From: Coxiella-like endosymbiont
GTDB lineage: Bacteria; Pseudomonadota; Gammaproteobacteria; Coxiellales; Coxiellaceae
NCBI RefSeq assembly: GCF_024730665.1
Contig: NZ_CP084737.1
Location: 1-64,000, forward strand
Direction: 5' to 3'
Length of the DNA: 64,000 bases
Shown: in pieces, positions 43,002 to 54,108 of the stretch
Numbering within the stretch: the stretch's first letter is position 1
Layout of the letters: each line of letters begins with the position of its first letter
Notes under the pieces: model-generated
Databases searched by the model: none
The model's input: the letters and a program-made list of their open reading frames with translations, nothing else
Told to the model about the DNA's origin: nothing
Position numbers and translations under genes: made by a program

Positions 43002-44005
43002 ATGATGCGTGACTTCATGCAGGATCAGCTAAGCTCTCTTTTAAGATCCGTAAAAAAAATGATTGAAGAAGCACAAGATGAATCTATGCTTGAAAAAGTT
43101 CATCTGGTCTGTTTCGGAAAAAAGGTGAATTAACCAAACTACTAAAATTTGTAGGTCAGTTATCTGTCAGTGAACGACCACTGATTGGAAAAGCTATCAA
43201 TGAAATTAAGCGTGAAATTCAAGCTTTAATCAATGAAAAATCATTGACACTTCACGAACGAGCACTTCAAGAAACATTAATTAAAGAAAGAATCGACGTC
43301 ACTTTACGTGGTCGTTACGATATTCAAGGTACAATTCATCCGGTCACTCGTGTTGCAGAGCGTGTTATCCAACTTTTTACGAAATTAGGATTTCAAATTA
43401 TGGAAGGCCCTGAAATTGAGGATGAATATCATAATTTCGAAGCACTAAACATTCCTCCTGAACACCCGGTACGCACCATGATAGATACGTTTTATTTTTC
43501 TGGTGATAAGCTACTATTGCGAACGCATACATCAAATGTTCAAATCCAGGAAATGAAAAAACGAGGCGTGCCAATTCGACTGATTGCAATAGGACGCGTT
43601 TATCGCCGCGATTTTGATTCAACACACACACCGATGTTCCATCAAGCAGAAGGATTAGTAGTAGATAAATATTGTACCTTTTCTGAATTAAAAGGTTTAT
43701 TGCAACAATTTTTGAATTGTTTTTTTGAAACAGAATTTCGTTTCCGCTTCCGTCCCTCTTATTTTCCCTTCACAGAACCATCGGCCGAGGTTGACATTTA
43801 TCAAACGAGTACAGGTAGATGGTTGGAAGTGTTAGGCTGTGGTATGGTACACCCTAACGTTTTGCGTAATGTAAATGCAGATCCGAATAAATACAATGGA
43901 TTTGCTTTTGGCATTGGTTTAGACCGGCTCGCTATGTTGCGTTACAATGTACCGGATTTGCGTTTATTTTTTGAAAATGATCTACGATTTTTAAGGCAGT
44001 TTTGA
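43002..44005 (+). CDS. pheS: Phenylalanyl-tRNA synthetase alpha subunit, frameshifted as sequenced
   Basis: The N-terminal coiled-coil arm starts at ATG 43002/43005 ([20 protein letters not shown]) and runs to HLVCFGKK, where A6 at 43118-43123 is one base short. With one more A the frame continues [15 protein letters not shown] into the catalytic domain, giving about 334 residues, the family length. The core has [50 protein letters not shown] and motif 3-like [16 protein letters not shown]. The enzyme is essential, so a real null is implausible. pheT follows after three bases. Confidence 0.92.
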
Positions 44006-44008
44006 CCC

Positions 44009-46379
44009 ATGAAACTTAGTGAAGCATGGCTGCGGGAATGGGTAAATCCACCTATTAGCACTGAACAATTGGCAGAACAACTGACGATGTCCGGATTGGA
44101 GGTTAGTTCTGTGCAACCGGTTGCGCATCCTTTCGAAAAGGTGGTCATTGGGGAGGTAATATTGAAGGAAAAACACCCAAACGCAGATCGATTATTTTTT
44201 TGTCGAGTGAATGTTGGTGAAAGTGAGCCTTTGGAAATTGTTTGCGGCGCACCAAACGTTCGTGTGGGTTTAAAAGTAGCTGTGGTTTTAGTAGGAGGCC
44301 GTGTCGGTGATCTTAAAATTAAAAAAACTAAATTGCGTGGCCTTCCATCAAACGGCATGATTTGCTCGGAGCGCGAGCTTGGATTATTTCTTGATTCAAC
44401 TGGCATTATGGAATTACCGAGCGATGCGCCTATTGGAAAAGATATTCGTGAATATTTACAACTCAATGATCATATTATTGAGATTGAATTAACACCAAAT
44501 CGGGGTGATTGTGCCAGTTTACGAGGTATTGCCAGAGAGTTAAGTGCGATTAATCAATTTCTCCTAAGAACGCCGGAATTGATAACTATTTCACCTACAA
44601 TTAATGAGGTTTTTCCCGTCAGTGTAGAAGCAAAAAAGCATGTCCGCGTTATGTGGGGCGAATTATTCGCGATATCAGTAGCAGGGTATCAACGCCGCTT
44701 TGGATGCGTGAACGATTGCGTCGTTCAGGATTGCATTCTATTCATCCAGTAGTAGATGTTACTAATTACGTTATGCTAGAACTAGGACAACCTATACATG
44801 CTTTTGATTGGGATCGATTATCAGGTGGTATTGAGGTGCGCTTTGCGAAAGCGAATGAAAAAATCATTTTAATTGGCGAAACGGAAGTAAAGTTAAATAA
44901 GCGTACGTTAATAATTGCCGACAATACTCGACCCAAAGCCATCGCAGGGATTATTGGCAGTTCTGATTCCGCTGTTAATAAAAAAACGAAACATATTTTT
45001 TTAGAAAGCGCTTACTTTTCACCTTCGAACATTGCATTAACTGCACGACGTTGTGGTATGTATACGAATTCTTCATATCGTTTCGAACGCGGTGTTGATT
45101 TTGAGCTTCAAACCTTCGCGATGGAAAGAGCAAGCAAATTGCTATTGTCAATTGTTGGAGGGAAAGCGGGACCCATTGTTGAAAAATGTACTAATGAGAC
45201 TCTTCCAGAAATATCCATCCTTACACTACGACGCGAACGGATTAAAAATCTGCTTGGAATTAAAATTAATGATGAAGAAATTCAGCGAATTCTCCAATTT
45301 CTAGGGATGACGGTGGTTGAAAATAAAGAAGGATGGCAAGTTACAGCTCCAAGTTATCGCTTTGATATTACGCAAGAAGCTGATTTAATTGAAGAATTAG
45401 TTCGTATAAAGGGTTACGAGCAAATTCCGCCAACCTCTATGAAATGCGTTCTGACGATGTCTCCTGTACCGGAGACACACGTGAGTGTCGCACGGATTCG
45501 CCGCTTGATGGTAGATCGCGGCTATCATGAAGTAATTACCTATAGTTTTGTCAACAATGATCTCCAGTCCATGCTTAACCCTGACGTTGTTGCGTTGCGG
45601 CTTGCAAACCCAATCACCCATGACATGGATGTCATGCGAAACAGTTTATGGCCTGGGCTTGTTTCTGTTCTTAAATATAATCAATCTCGCCAAGTACAAC
45701 GCGTCCGGCTTTTTGAAATAGGAAGATGCTTTCTTACGGAAGAAGGCGAGGAACGACAGATAACAAAACTGGGAGGATTGCTAGCTGGCAATGTGCATAG
45801 TCTCCAGTGGGGAAAACGTGAGCGTTTAGTAGATTTTTACGACTTGAAAGGAGATGTTGGTGCGCTATTCTCTTTGACTCGGGCTGATTTCCACTTTATG
45901 CGAGGCAAGCACCTAGCTTTACATCCAGGTCAGTGTGCGGCTGTTTATAGAGAAGATCGTTGCTTTGGTTATCTGGGTGCCCTGCATCCTACTTTAGTGC
46001 GGGAGTTCGATTTGACAACAACCCCTTATCTCTTTGAGATCGAGCTTGAGGCGATAGAAACGGCTATACTCCCTCAATATGAAGCTTTATCGAAATTTCC
46101 TGCAATTCGACGGGACATCGCCGTCGTGGTAAATCGGGATATGGAAGCAACGAGTATTGAAAAAGAAATTGCTAAAACAGCTGGGCAATTATTGATCACA
46201 ACAGAAATTTTTGATATATATGAAGATCCTAAGCATATTAAATTTGGAAAAAAAGTGTCGCTTTAGGATTGACCTTTCAAGATCCAAGGCGCACTCTGAC
46301 AGACGAAGAAATCAATCAAGTCATTGAACGAGTAGTTGTTAGACTGCAGTATAAGTTCAATGCAAAACTAAGGGCATAG
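44009..46379 (+). CDS. pheT: Phenylalanyl-tRNA synthetase beta subunit, two frameshifts as sequenced
   Basis: The N-terminal tRNA-binding domain ([33 protein letters not shown]) is followed by the B3/B4 editing region, B5 and the C-terminal anticodon-binding domain ([20 protein letters not shown]). The frame breaks at A6 44632-44637, where one added base gives [18 protein letters not shown]. It breaks again at A7 46248-46254, where one added base gives [18 protein letters not shown]. The stop is then TAG 46377-46379, for about 790 residues, the normal size. ihfA starts five bases later, the standard gammaproteobacterial order. Confidence 0.92.
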
Positions 46380-46384
46380 CCAAA

Positions 46385-46693
46385 ATGGCACTCACAAAAG
46401 CTAAGCTTGCAGAATATTTGTTTAATGTTGTTGGGTTAAATAAACGAGAAGCGAATGAAATAGTCGAATTATTCTTTGAGGATATTCGTTTTTCATTAGA
46501 ACAAGGAGATCCAGTAAAATTATCCGGATTTGGTAATTTTACTTTGCGCGATAAAAATCAGCGACCTGGTCGCAATCCTAAAACGGGTAAAGAAATTCCT
46601 ATTACGGCGCGGCGTGTAGTGACATTCCGTGCAGGACATAAACTAAAGTCCAAGGTGGAGAAAAATGTCAAGCCAGAAGAAAGAAAATTTTAA
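46385..46693 (+). CDS. ihfA: Integration host factor alpha subunit
   Basis: 102 residues of the HU/IHF DNA-bending family. [23 protein letters not shown] starts the dimerisation helices, and [21 protein letters not shown] is the DNA-intercalating arm with the conserved RPGRNPKTG. It partners with IhfB, not present here. It overlaps the MerR gene by 29 bases. Confidence 0.95.
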   Translation: MALTKAKLAEYLFNVVGLNKREANEIVELFFEDIRFSLEQGDPVKLSGFGNFTLRDKNQRPGRNPKTGKEIPITARRVVTFRAGHKLKSKVEKNVKPEERKF

Positions 46694-47042
46694 TAAATCG
46701 GTTGATTTACCTCCAATTCCTGAAAAGTTATATTTTACCATCGGCGAAGTTGGAAAGCTTTGTTGTTTGCGCCCCCATGTTTTACGTTACTGGGAACAAG
46801 AATTCGGTCAACTTTCTCCATTAAAAAGACGCGGTAATCGTCGTTACTATCAACTGAAGGATGTCCTCATCATCCGAAAAATACGCCATTTACTTTATAG
46901 AGAGGGTTATACGATTGAAGGAGCAAGGCAGAAACTGTCTGAGGATGCTTCTAAGGATAAGCAGGAACATAAGCTTTACGAAAGTATACGGTATACTATT
47001 TCTGCACTCGAAAAGATTGTATCCGGGTTAGAATCAGGTTAA
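46665..47042 (+). CDS. MerR-family transcriptional regulator
   Basis: 125 residues. After a ~20-residue lead the winged-helix domain reads [20 protein letters not shown], then [20 protein letters not shown] and [21 protein letters not shown] short coiled-coil helix follows, with no metal- or ligand-binding cysteines at the C-terminus. This protein regularly accompanies ihfA in gammaproteobacteria; its targets are not well defined. The frame is intact. Confidence 0.9.
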   Translation: MSSQKKENFNKSVDLPPIPEKLYFTIGEVGKLCCLRPHVLRYWEQEFGQLSPLKRRGNRRYYQLKDVLIIRKIRHLLYREGYTIEGARQKLSEDASKDKQEHKLYESIRYTISALEKIVSGLESG

Positions 47043-47188
47043 TAATCGTAGTCTTGTTACAGTTTTGTAAAAATCACTGTTAAAGGTCTTGCAAGAGCAC
47101 GTTAATTAATCCTCCTAATCAAGTCTTAAAATAGTAGTAGTAAAAGAAGAAAAGCGATTGTAATGCGAAAATACAATCCGGGGCGTGG

Positions 47189-47263
47189 CGGGACGTAGCG
47201 CAGACTGGTTAGCGCACTTGCATGGGGTGCAAGGGGTCGCAGGTTCAAATCCTGTCGTCCCGA
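47189..47263 (+). tRNA. tRNA-Pro (anticodon GGG)
   Basis: Cloverleaf with acceptor strands CGGGACG/CGTCCCG, D-arm GCGC...GCGC, anticodon stem CTTGC/GCAAG enclosing ATGGGGT (GGG), T-arm with GGTTCAAATCC, and discriminator A. CCA is not encoded. It follows the ihfA-merR pair. Confidence 0.95.
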
Positions 47264-47299
47264 TTGAATTGGTCACAAGGCTTAGTGTAGAGAGTTATT

Positions 47300-50244
47300 C
47301 TATGTCATTTTGATCGCACACAATTCTGTGCTTGTTATTTCCATGTTTTGTAAAAGCTGTCGAGACATTTTTGAAGGTAAAGCAAATATTTTAGTCTGAA
47401 AAACATTTTTAATAGAAACTTCCATTGTTTGATAACTTAACTCATTGAGAGGGTATAGCAGAGAATGTAGTTTTTGACGTGCACTGGTTTCATTATTATT
47501 AAGCTTACAAGATATGTTACCTTGTCTAAGTATCTCTAAAAATTCATCATTTTATTTTACTCAGGTATGTTCAGTGTTAATGAAATTTTCAGAGATACTA
47601 ATCTTTACATCCGTGTTTTTCTTCTTTAATCGCGCTGTGTAAATTTTAATAAAGACAAATGAGTCGAAGAAAATTTCATTAATTCTTTGGCGTAGATTTT
47701 ACCATAAATTTCACGATTTATGGTGATGAGACTGTGTATAATGGTGCGTTGCAACACATGTTTTTTATCAGAATCTAATTGATTTCCAAGTAAATAAAAT
47801 TAAAAAATATATTTGAAGTTAAAGGCATGATTAAAAGTTAGCCCGTTCAAATCCTTAACAATCTTTCCATCAAGATATAAATACTGCCAAAGATCATTGC
47901 ATCCAAAATAAGTGCATCTACAGTTATCCATGCAATTAACAGAGGCTCTAAGTTATCAGATTATGCTGAAGGGGATGGAAACTTTTGTTTGTCGATGGTG
48001 ATAAGTAAGGGGGTAGCTATCACATGATTAATTAGAAGTACAGGTATGGTAGTAACTTATGATTACTAAAGACCAATACTAATTTTTGTAACAGATTTCC
48101 TGAACCTAATATAGACGTTAGTAATTGCTTGGTAAGCCTTTACTCTTATTCGTTCTCGCTTTCATCGGCTAAATCCGATGATTAATTTTGTATCTCTTGA
48201 GGAATTAATTCAATTACATTCGCTTTTGAGAATTGCTCAATGAACGGTCTAACAAGTAATTGATTATGGAAGAGATAGCTTTTTACAAAGAAATTAGTTT
48301 TTCGCCGAATAACCAGCAAGCTTGTGTTGCGCTAATATGAACTCTTTGGTCAACTATCATCATGCACAGAAATTAGTTTTGCCAGTTTTATGCCTCTTGA
48401 AATGAAATATTCTCCTCCTAGATGGATTTAATGATTATTGTATATTCAATCATTACAGTTAATCAAAACCCGAGATTAATTTAAATAAAAGAATTTTGAG
48501 AAAATTTTTTTATTAAATCAAAGAAAAAAATTTTTTGATACTATACTACCGTTTTGATAGCGAGAGGCTGTTACAGCAATAAAATAGTTAAATTGTATAA
48601 TTGTAAGACAAGTCGAGTGGGGGTAAATGCTGTTTTTTCAGCATTCTGTTCTGTATAGCTTTTTTCTCCTCTAAAAGCAGTCTTTGAAAAGAAGGCCATT
48701 ATACTCAATCTCTAGTTGCCATTTTTAACTCTTTAATAAAATCTTTAATCAAGTTTTAGAGAGGAATAGTTTGTTAGCATAGATAATTAGGTTTGCTAAG
48801 ATCAGTAGATTGGTTGATTAATCACACTTTTAATTATGGATTATTTTTTCAATAAAAGAATTTTGCGAAAGGAATAATTTTTTCATCCCATAAGTCCTTC
48901 TCCTAGAAGATTTTTAAGCACTTCTTGTAATTCTGAATCATTAGTTTCAATTGTGGTAATTAAGTCACTATTTTAAGTCGTTAAAACTTAAGTAAATATG
49001 TCGATAATCTAAGAATTTCAAAAATGAACGAAATATGTTTTTAAATCTTTTTCAAATCGCTATCTATGTCATGTTGACCATTTCAATATGACTATTTTGT
49101 AAAGTGTGCTACAAGAAATTGGGGTAGTTTTCTAAATAATTAGCGGTGCAATAAGAGAAATTGTATGAAGAAACATGGAGATGAAAACTAAGTGCCAGCA
49201 TAATCTCTATTTGGGCATCGTTGTGATAACTATTTTGATAACTGCCTATTTTCTCATAAGTCCATCCTCATTTATAACAGATTTATATTAGAGTTTATAT
49301 TAGAGATATTAAATTTTTTTGGATATGAACTTTCTATAATTAAATCTTATCCTTTAATTTAATTTCTTCCACCATTCTGGTCTGTAGCATCTTTAGTTGT
49401 AAGAACGACAGAATAAAATGAATTTTTAGAGATACCTTTAAAATCTGGAGTTAGGATTTTTAGAATTAATAATTGTATTTTTTATTTGTATTAAAATTAG
49501 TTTTAGTTTTACCGTAAATTTTATCTTTAGGAAAGTATCATGGTTTGTTCATTATTTCTCTTGTTAGAAACATTGAACTGAGAACTTCTATACAACATAG
49601 AAAAAAGATAAATATTAATTTAACTTTATCGGCGTAAAATTCTTATTCGTTGGTAGGCATCCGAATTCTGAAAATGTTTGATAACTTCCTTTTAAAAAGG
49701 AAATAGGGCAACACTACTTGCGAATGTTTTGCTATGGCTTTTCCAATTCATCAGCTTCTTTTATTTCTTGTAATCTCGTTTTTAATATTTGACTGTCTCG
49801 ATGATAATTCCTTTCCCATTTAATTAAAATAAATAGGATAATTAAAGATTTTTGATCTAGCGCACAAAGATTTAATGAATATTAAAGGATCGCTTTTTCA
49901 AAAAGATAATGCTTTTTAAATGATTCAATTATTAAAACTGATAAAATTCTATTTTAAGATAATCATCTAATTTAGCAATATTATTTTGAGGAAATCATCG
50001 TAAAAACTATGTGAATCTCTTGTTTTGATTTGTTTAAAAATGTTTTTATTGTATAGACGTTTACTTCTTGATAAAGAGTGCCTTTTCGTTCAGTGTTTTC
50101 ATGACCTATGATCTTAACGATCATTAATCTTTTTTGAATCTTTTTAGGTAAACACTTCTTTTCCAAGCTTAAATGTGTCTGACTATATTGAGTGACTACT
50201 TTTGGCCATTTTTTTCTTTTGTCATTTTTGCTTTTTTGATTCAC
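47300..50244 (-). pseudogene. Extended remains of an unrecognised minus-strand gene
   Basis: Protein-like minus-strand frames recur through this 2.9 kb stretch. The N-terminal piece at 50244-49981 begins MNQKSKNDKRKKWPKVVTQY. A middle piece near 48150-48300 contains FHNQLLVRPFIEQFSKANVI. Others are DKKHVLQRTIIHSLITINRE near 47720 and an 80-codon frame ending at TAG 47300 that contains KLHSLLYPLNELSYQTMEVS. Numerous stops lie between them. Either one large gene or several small ones have decayed here. I recognise no family; a lost host-interaction (effector-like) protein is only a guess from size and lack of known motifs. Confidence 0.35.
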
Positions 50245-50337
50245 AGACTAAACGATCTTGTTTACGTGTAACGACCTCTTGATTCTTCTTGTAAAAATGA
50301 TAAATTATTTTCATTGGTGTTTTTTATGGGGTAACGT

Positions 50338-50520
50338 ATGGATAAAAGGCTATTGGAAGTATTGGCTTGCCCAATTTGCAAAGGAAAATTGGTTTGTAGT
50401 CAATACCAAGATATAGAAGAATTAATTTGCCATTTTGACAAACTAGCCTATCCTATTTGTGATGGTATTCCTGTTATGTTGGCTGATAGAGCTCGTCAAT
50501 TAACTGTGAATGAAGAATAA
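50338..50520 (+). CDS. Trm112/YcaR-like zinc-binding protein
   Basis: 60 residues, [20 protein letters not shown] at the start; the CPIC pair and a later Cys in [12 protein letters not shown] make the small zinc-ribbon-like fold of the Trm112/UPF0434 family. Eukaryotic Trm112 activates methyltransferases; the bacterial role is less clear. It lies immediately ahead of kdsB (one base between stop and ATG), the same pairing as ycaR-kdsB in E. coli. Confidence 0.9.
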   Translation: MDKRLLEVLACPICKGKLVCSQYQDIEELICHFDKLAYPICDGIPVMLADRARQLTVNEE

Positions 50521-50521
50521 G

Positions 50522-51277
50522 ATGGAGTTTCGCGTCATCATACCTGTGCGCTATAACGCTTCCCGCTTGCCTGGTAAAGCGCTTGCTAATATCGCTGGTA
50601 AAACTATGATACAGCATGTATATGAATGTGCTATAAAAAGCGGAGCCAAGGATGTAATGATTGCTACTGATGATAAACGGATCTGTAGGATAGCAGAAGA
50701 ATTTGGAGCTATCGTCTGTATGACTTCGTCAGATCATCAGTCTGGAACAGAACGCATTGCCGAAGCAGTCGTTACTTTAGGGCTAGAAGATAATGAAATC
50801 GTAGTATGTTTACAAGGGGACGAGCCATTGATTTCTCCGGAAGCTATTCGCAAATTGGCTAAAGATTTAGATAAACATGATAATGTAAAAGTTGCCTCGC
50901 TTTGCACACCTCTGACGAGTATAGAAGAATTGTTTAATCCGCACACGACGAAAGTTGTTTTAAATCGTCGAAATTATGCGCTTTATTTTAGTCACGCTCC
51001 TATTCCGTGGGATCGCACTACGTTTTCTGATAGGCAAAATATAAAATTAAATGGTTCTCACTATCGCCATATTGGTATATATGCCTATCGTGTGAGTTTT
51101 TTAGAAAAATATCTTTCCTGGGATGCTTGTTCTCCAGAAAAGTTAGAATCCTTAGAACAATTACGTATTTTGTGGCATGGCGGGCGCATTCATATGGTTG
51201 TTACTAAAGAAAAATGTTGTTTCGGCGTTGATACGGAAGAAGATCTCGAAAGAGTGAGAGCATATCTAAGCGAATAA
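50522..51277 (+). CDS. kdsB: 3-deoxy-manno-octulosonate cytidylyltransferase
   Basis: 251 residues from ATG 50522 ([20 protein letters not shown]); an upstream in-frame ATG at 50510 lies inside the previous gene and adds nothing conserved. Activates Kdo as CMP-Kdo for lipid A glycosylation. Nucleotide-binding signatures are [25 protein letters not shown] and [10 protein letters not shown], with [15 protein letters not shown] and [11 protein letters not shown] later. The frame is intact. With kdsD at 27 kb it shows that Kdo synthesis is retained. Confidence 0.95.
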   Translation: MEFRVIIPVRYNASRLPGKALANIAGKTMIQHVYECAIKSGAKDVMIATDDKRICRIAEEFGAIVCMTSSDHQSGTERIAEAVVTLGLEDNEIVVCLQGDEPLISPEAIRKLAKDLDKHDNVKVASLCTPLTSIEELFNPHTTKVVLNRRNYALYFSHAPIPWDRTTFSDRQNIKLNGSHYRHIGIYAYRVSFLEKYLSWDACSPEKLESLEQLRILWHGGRIHMVVTKEKCCFGVDTEEDLERVRAYLSE

Positions 51278-51299
51278 GTCCGTCAATTGCCTTAAATTT

Positions 51300-51560
51300 T
51301 TATATTTCCTCCAATATTTTTACCTCTGACAAATGTCTTTGGATCTTCTTAATCGATTTGGTAAGACGAAAAGTATCGTCTCCGAGAAATGGTGACGATA
51401 CCGGTAGAATCTTTTTGATGATAATCAAGTAATTGGGTAATAAACGAAGCTGAACCAGGGCTGATTTTGACGAATATTAACGTTTCGTTGTCCGTGATCT
51501 CAGGAATTAATTAAGTTAGAGGGACCTTTGATAGAAGGAGGACCGGACTCTTGGCAGACT
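51300..51560 (-). pseudogene. argR: C-terminal remnant of arginine repressor gene
   Basis: On the minus strand FVKISPGSASFITQLLDYHQ matches the arginine-binding C-terminal domain of ArgR. After a damaged stretch, GDDTFRLTKSIKKIQRHLSE follows, with the conserved GDDT, ending at TAA 51302-51300. The DNA-binding N-terminus is not readable. It lies divergent from the arginine-type ABC transporter remnants, a natural regulator-target pairing. Confidence 0.6.
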
Positions 51561-51902
51561 ATAAACGGTCATGATTGGCTTCATTTTATCTTCATTATGG
51601 TGTGTATTAATAGAAACTTAATAGCTTCTCTATTATAGGTTTTTAAGGTCATCGCAAACCACTATAAAGAAATACTATGTAGACTACCATTATGCATAAA
51701 TAGTTAAAATGTTGACTAGATAAATACTATAATAAAATAACATAAATAAATAATTAGGATGATTCTCCATAAACACCTTTATATGACGAGAATAAGTATC
51801 ATGTAAGTTATAAGTATAAGCTTTTAGGTGAGGTGAAAAATGGCTGTGAGGTTAAATTTCGTAGGAAGATAGGGTAATAAAACGAATCTAAAGAGGAATA
51901 AA

Positions 51903-52590
51903 ATTGAAGTCTGTAGAAAACTTACCAAAGATATTCTTGTCTGTGCTGAGGGTATGTATTGTTTACTGTATAAGAAATAGTTCGATGGAGGGAGAGATAG
52001 CGGTGTCGCTCTATTGGGCGACAGTGGAGCTAAAAAATACATCTTGTGCTGCAACGTTATTAATTTATTATAAGTTCCTGATAATAGCTAGTTATATGAC
52101 GACTGATGGGCTTGAATTTCGATTTTTATCCTCGGTAAGAAACTAAATCAAATCAATAAAAGCTCGTCGATTTACGTAGTAAAGTGGGAGCGGTATTTCA
52201 GCAATTGCATCTTTAGGATCTATCAAACGATTTTGCAGAATTTAATCGAAGCGTCGTGTCAGGTATTGAAAATATCAAAAGCGCAAACGATTAAAAGAGC
52301 AAAAGCGTTGTGAGAGCAGGTAGGGATTTTTAAAAAACGAATATCCGCACGAATCAGGTGACAAACAGCAGAGCTACTATCTCATGACGGAATTGATACC
52401 ATTATTTGATGAATTTACTTTCGTTCTAGAGCTTAGAATGGTGACTGGTATGCGTAATTTGATTCATTATTTTGCTAAAAAAGTATAAAATTACTAACTG
52501 CTATACATGAAATAGAGTTTGTTCGCGAAGTAGCGCATCAGACTATCTTACTTTATAAGGGAAAATTAGTGGCAAGGTGAAACTGAATTC
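51903..52590 (+). pseudogene. artP: Decayed amino acid ABC transporter ATPase
   Basis: Fragments appear in the correct order. GEIAVSL then LLGDSGAKKYILCCNVINLL is a mutated Walker A region (GDSGAGKST expected). SKVGAVFQQ-like text in shifted frames is the Q-loop. LIPLFDEFTFVLELRMVTGM is a degraded Walker B/D-loop (LLFDEPTSALDPxM). LLTAIHEIEFVREVAHQTIL contains the H-loop region. Many stops and substitutions are present. The best fit is the ArtP/GlnQ family. Confidence 0.6.
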
Positions 52591-52689
52591 ATGTTTTGTA
52601 CCTTTAAAAAGTCGTGTTTTTGGTGATTTTATTGAATTGGTAGTGGATCGTTAGAAAAAGTTATTCTATCATTAAGTAGTTTTTTTGTT

Positions 52690-52960
52690 TCTTCTGCTTC
52701 AGCACTAAAGTCATAAAACTGGCTGCTGGGATGGTATATTTTCGTATTTTTATTTATAAGATACAGCTGGTTATATAGAAGGACTTGACACAGATATTAT
52801 TCGAGCGCTTTGTAAGCAGATGCATGCAACTATCTAAGAAAAATACGGTAATAGGGTAGCGATCTAACGTTATCCAGCACAAGAAGCGTTGATGAATCTA
52901 GTTGCTGTACATATCGACGCATAGTGCGGGTAATGAGCGACGGCGATATATATTGATTGG
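52690..52960 (+). pseudogene. Decayed periplasmic amino acid-binding protein
   Basis: A segment reading DTAGYIEGLDTDIIRALCKQ resembles the first ligand-binding lobe of ArtI/ArtJ/GlnH proteins (GFDxDxxxAL). YPAQEALMNLVAV-like text follows. A hydrophobic stretch before it could be the old signal peptide. Stops and indels are frequent. It lies between the ATPase and permease remnants as expected of the operon. Confidence 0.5.
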
Positions 52961-53004
52961 CAATCCAATTTACAGAAAGTAGTCTGAAGTATTGAAATTA
53001 CCAA

Positions 53005-53432
53005 CAAATATGCTTTTTTTGTTATTCGAGGAATGCTGTTGCTAGTGCAAATTTTTATTACTTATTATGGGGTAGCACAGCCAACAATTCTATTAGTTGC
53101 AAAGAAAATCAATCTATAGTCCGTGTTAAAACAACCATTTGGTTGTGTGCAATTATAGTTTTAGTATTAAATCTACGCTCATGCATTATATGTTGTTGCA
53201 AGGTATATTCGTTCAGTATTTCACAGTCAAATTGAAGTGACATATGCATTAGGCTTGTCGATGTAGCAAACTTATCAATAAATATTATTCCTTATGCTTA
53301 TTCGTATTGGTATTGCCTGCATATTCAAATGAAGCTATTATACTCCCAAAAGAAACATTCGTTGTCGGGACGGGGTTATATTAATGGATGTTACTGGGAT
53401 AACACGACATTTAATTGCAATAAGTTGTAAAA
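53005..53432 (+). pseudogene. Decayed amino acid ABC transporter permease
   Basis: FFVIRGMLLLVQIFITYYGV is the start of the conserved permease segment (RGTPLLVQIFxxYYG). Further on come ARYIRSVFHSQIEVTYALGL (the EAA-type loop) and VILMDVTGITRHLIAIS near the C-terminus. The frame is broken by several stops. The best fit is the ArtQ/ArtM/GlnP family. With argR and artP it completes a dead arginine uptake system. Confidence 0.6.
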
Positions 53433-54108
53433 ATTATTAAGCTATTTTTGATTGCGGGAATTGTTTTATTTTATTTTAAACGCCTGATTGTGGATTTTTT
53501 GTTCTTTAAGAAGAAATTAGCTTATTAATTTATTAACCGTTTTTAATCGTGGCAATTCCTTCTAAAGCCAAAGAAAACGTTTATGGCGATTAAATTGCCT
53601 AGAAAAATAAGAAGTTGGCTATATTTGAGGAAATGTTAAATTCTGTAGATGATGTACCTCGTCGTCTGCCTTGCACTCAGAATTCAGGACAAATGAGTTG
53701 CGAGAGAAAGAACGAATAAGATATTCCACTTTTCGACAAGCTAAGCTAAACATTAATTGTGAAATAGTTACGTACTCAGGCACTAAATTTTTTAAATTTG
53801 CCAGATGCGTGGCAAAACAAAAAATATTATTTTTTGGCTTTAATCGGTGATTTATTGATTCACTATTGAATGCTCATTGTTTACTTCGTCAAGTATGTCA
53901 TTAAATATGACATTTACCAACAAATGGACGGGTTGGTTTTTTCCGATTTCTACGTGTTTTTTTAGAGTGGGATTTTCTATTAAAGGATTGATGGGATTGT
54001 ACGAATTGGGCGGTCAACTTTGATTTGTGAAAAAAGGATCTTTTTTATAGTGAGGCGTAAGGATGAAAAAATAAAACATCGGGCATTGTCAATAGTGTTC
54101 CATGTTAA
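53433..54108. other. 0.7 kb decayed stretch downstream of rne
   Basis: Some protein-like text on the plus strand (for example near 53790-53900, WQNKKYYFLALIGDLLIHY) may be another permease or membrane-protein fragment, but I cannot assign it. Confidence 0.4.

Noticed and set aside
47701-47724. 9-bp hairpin ACCATAAAT/ATTTATGGT
   Set aside because: Short, AT-rich and inside protein-like minus-strand remnant text; chance is likely.
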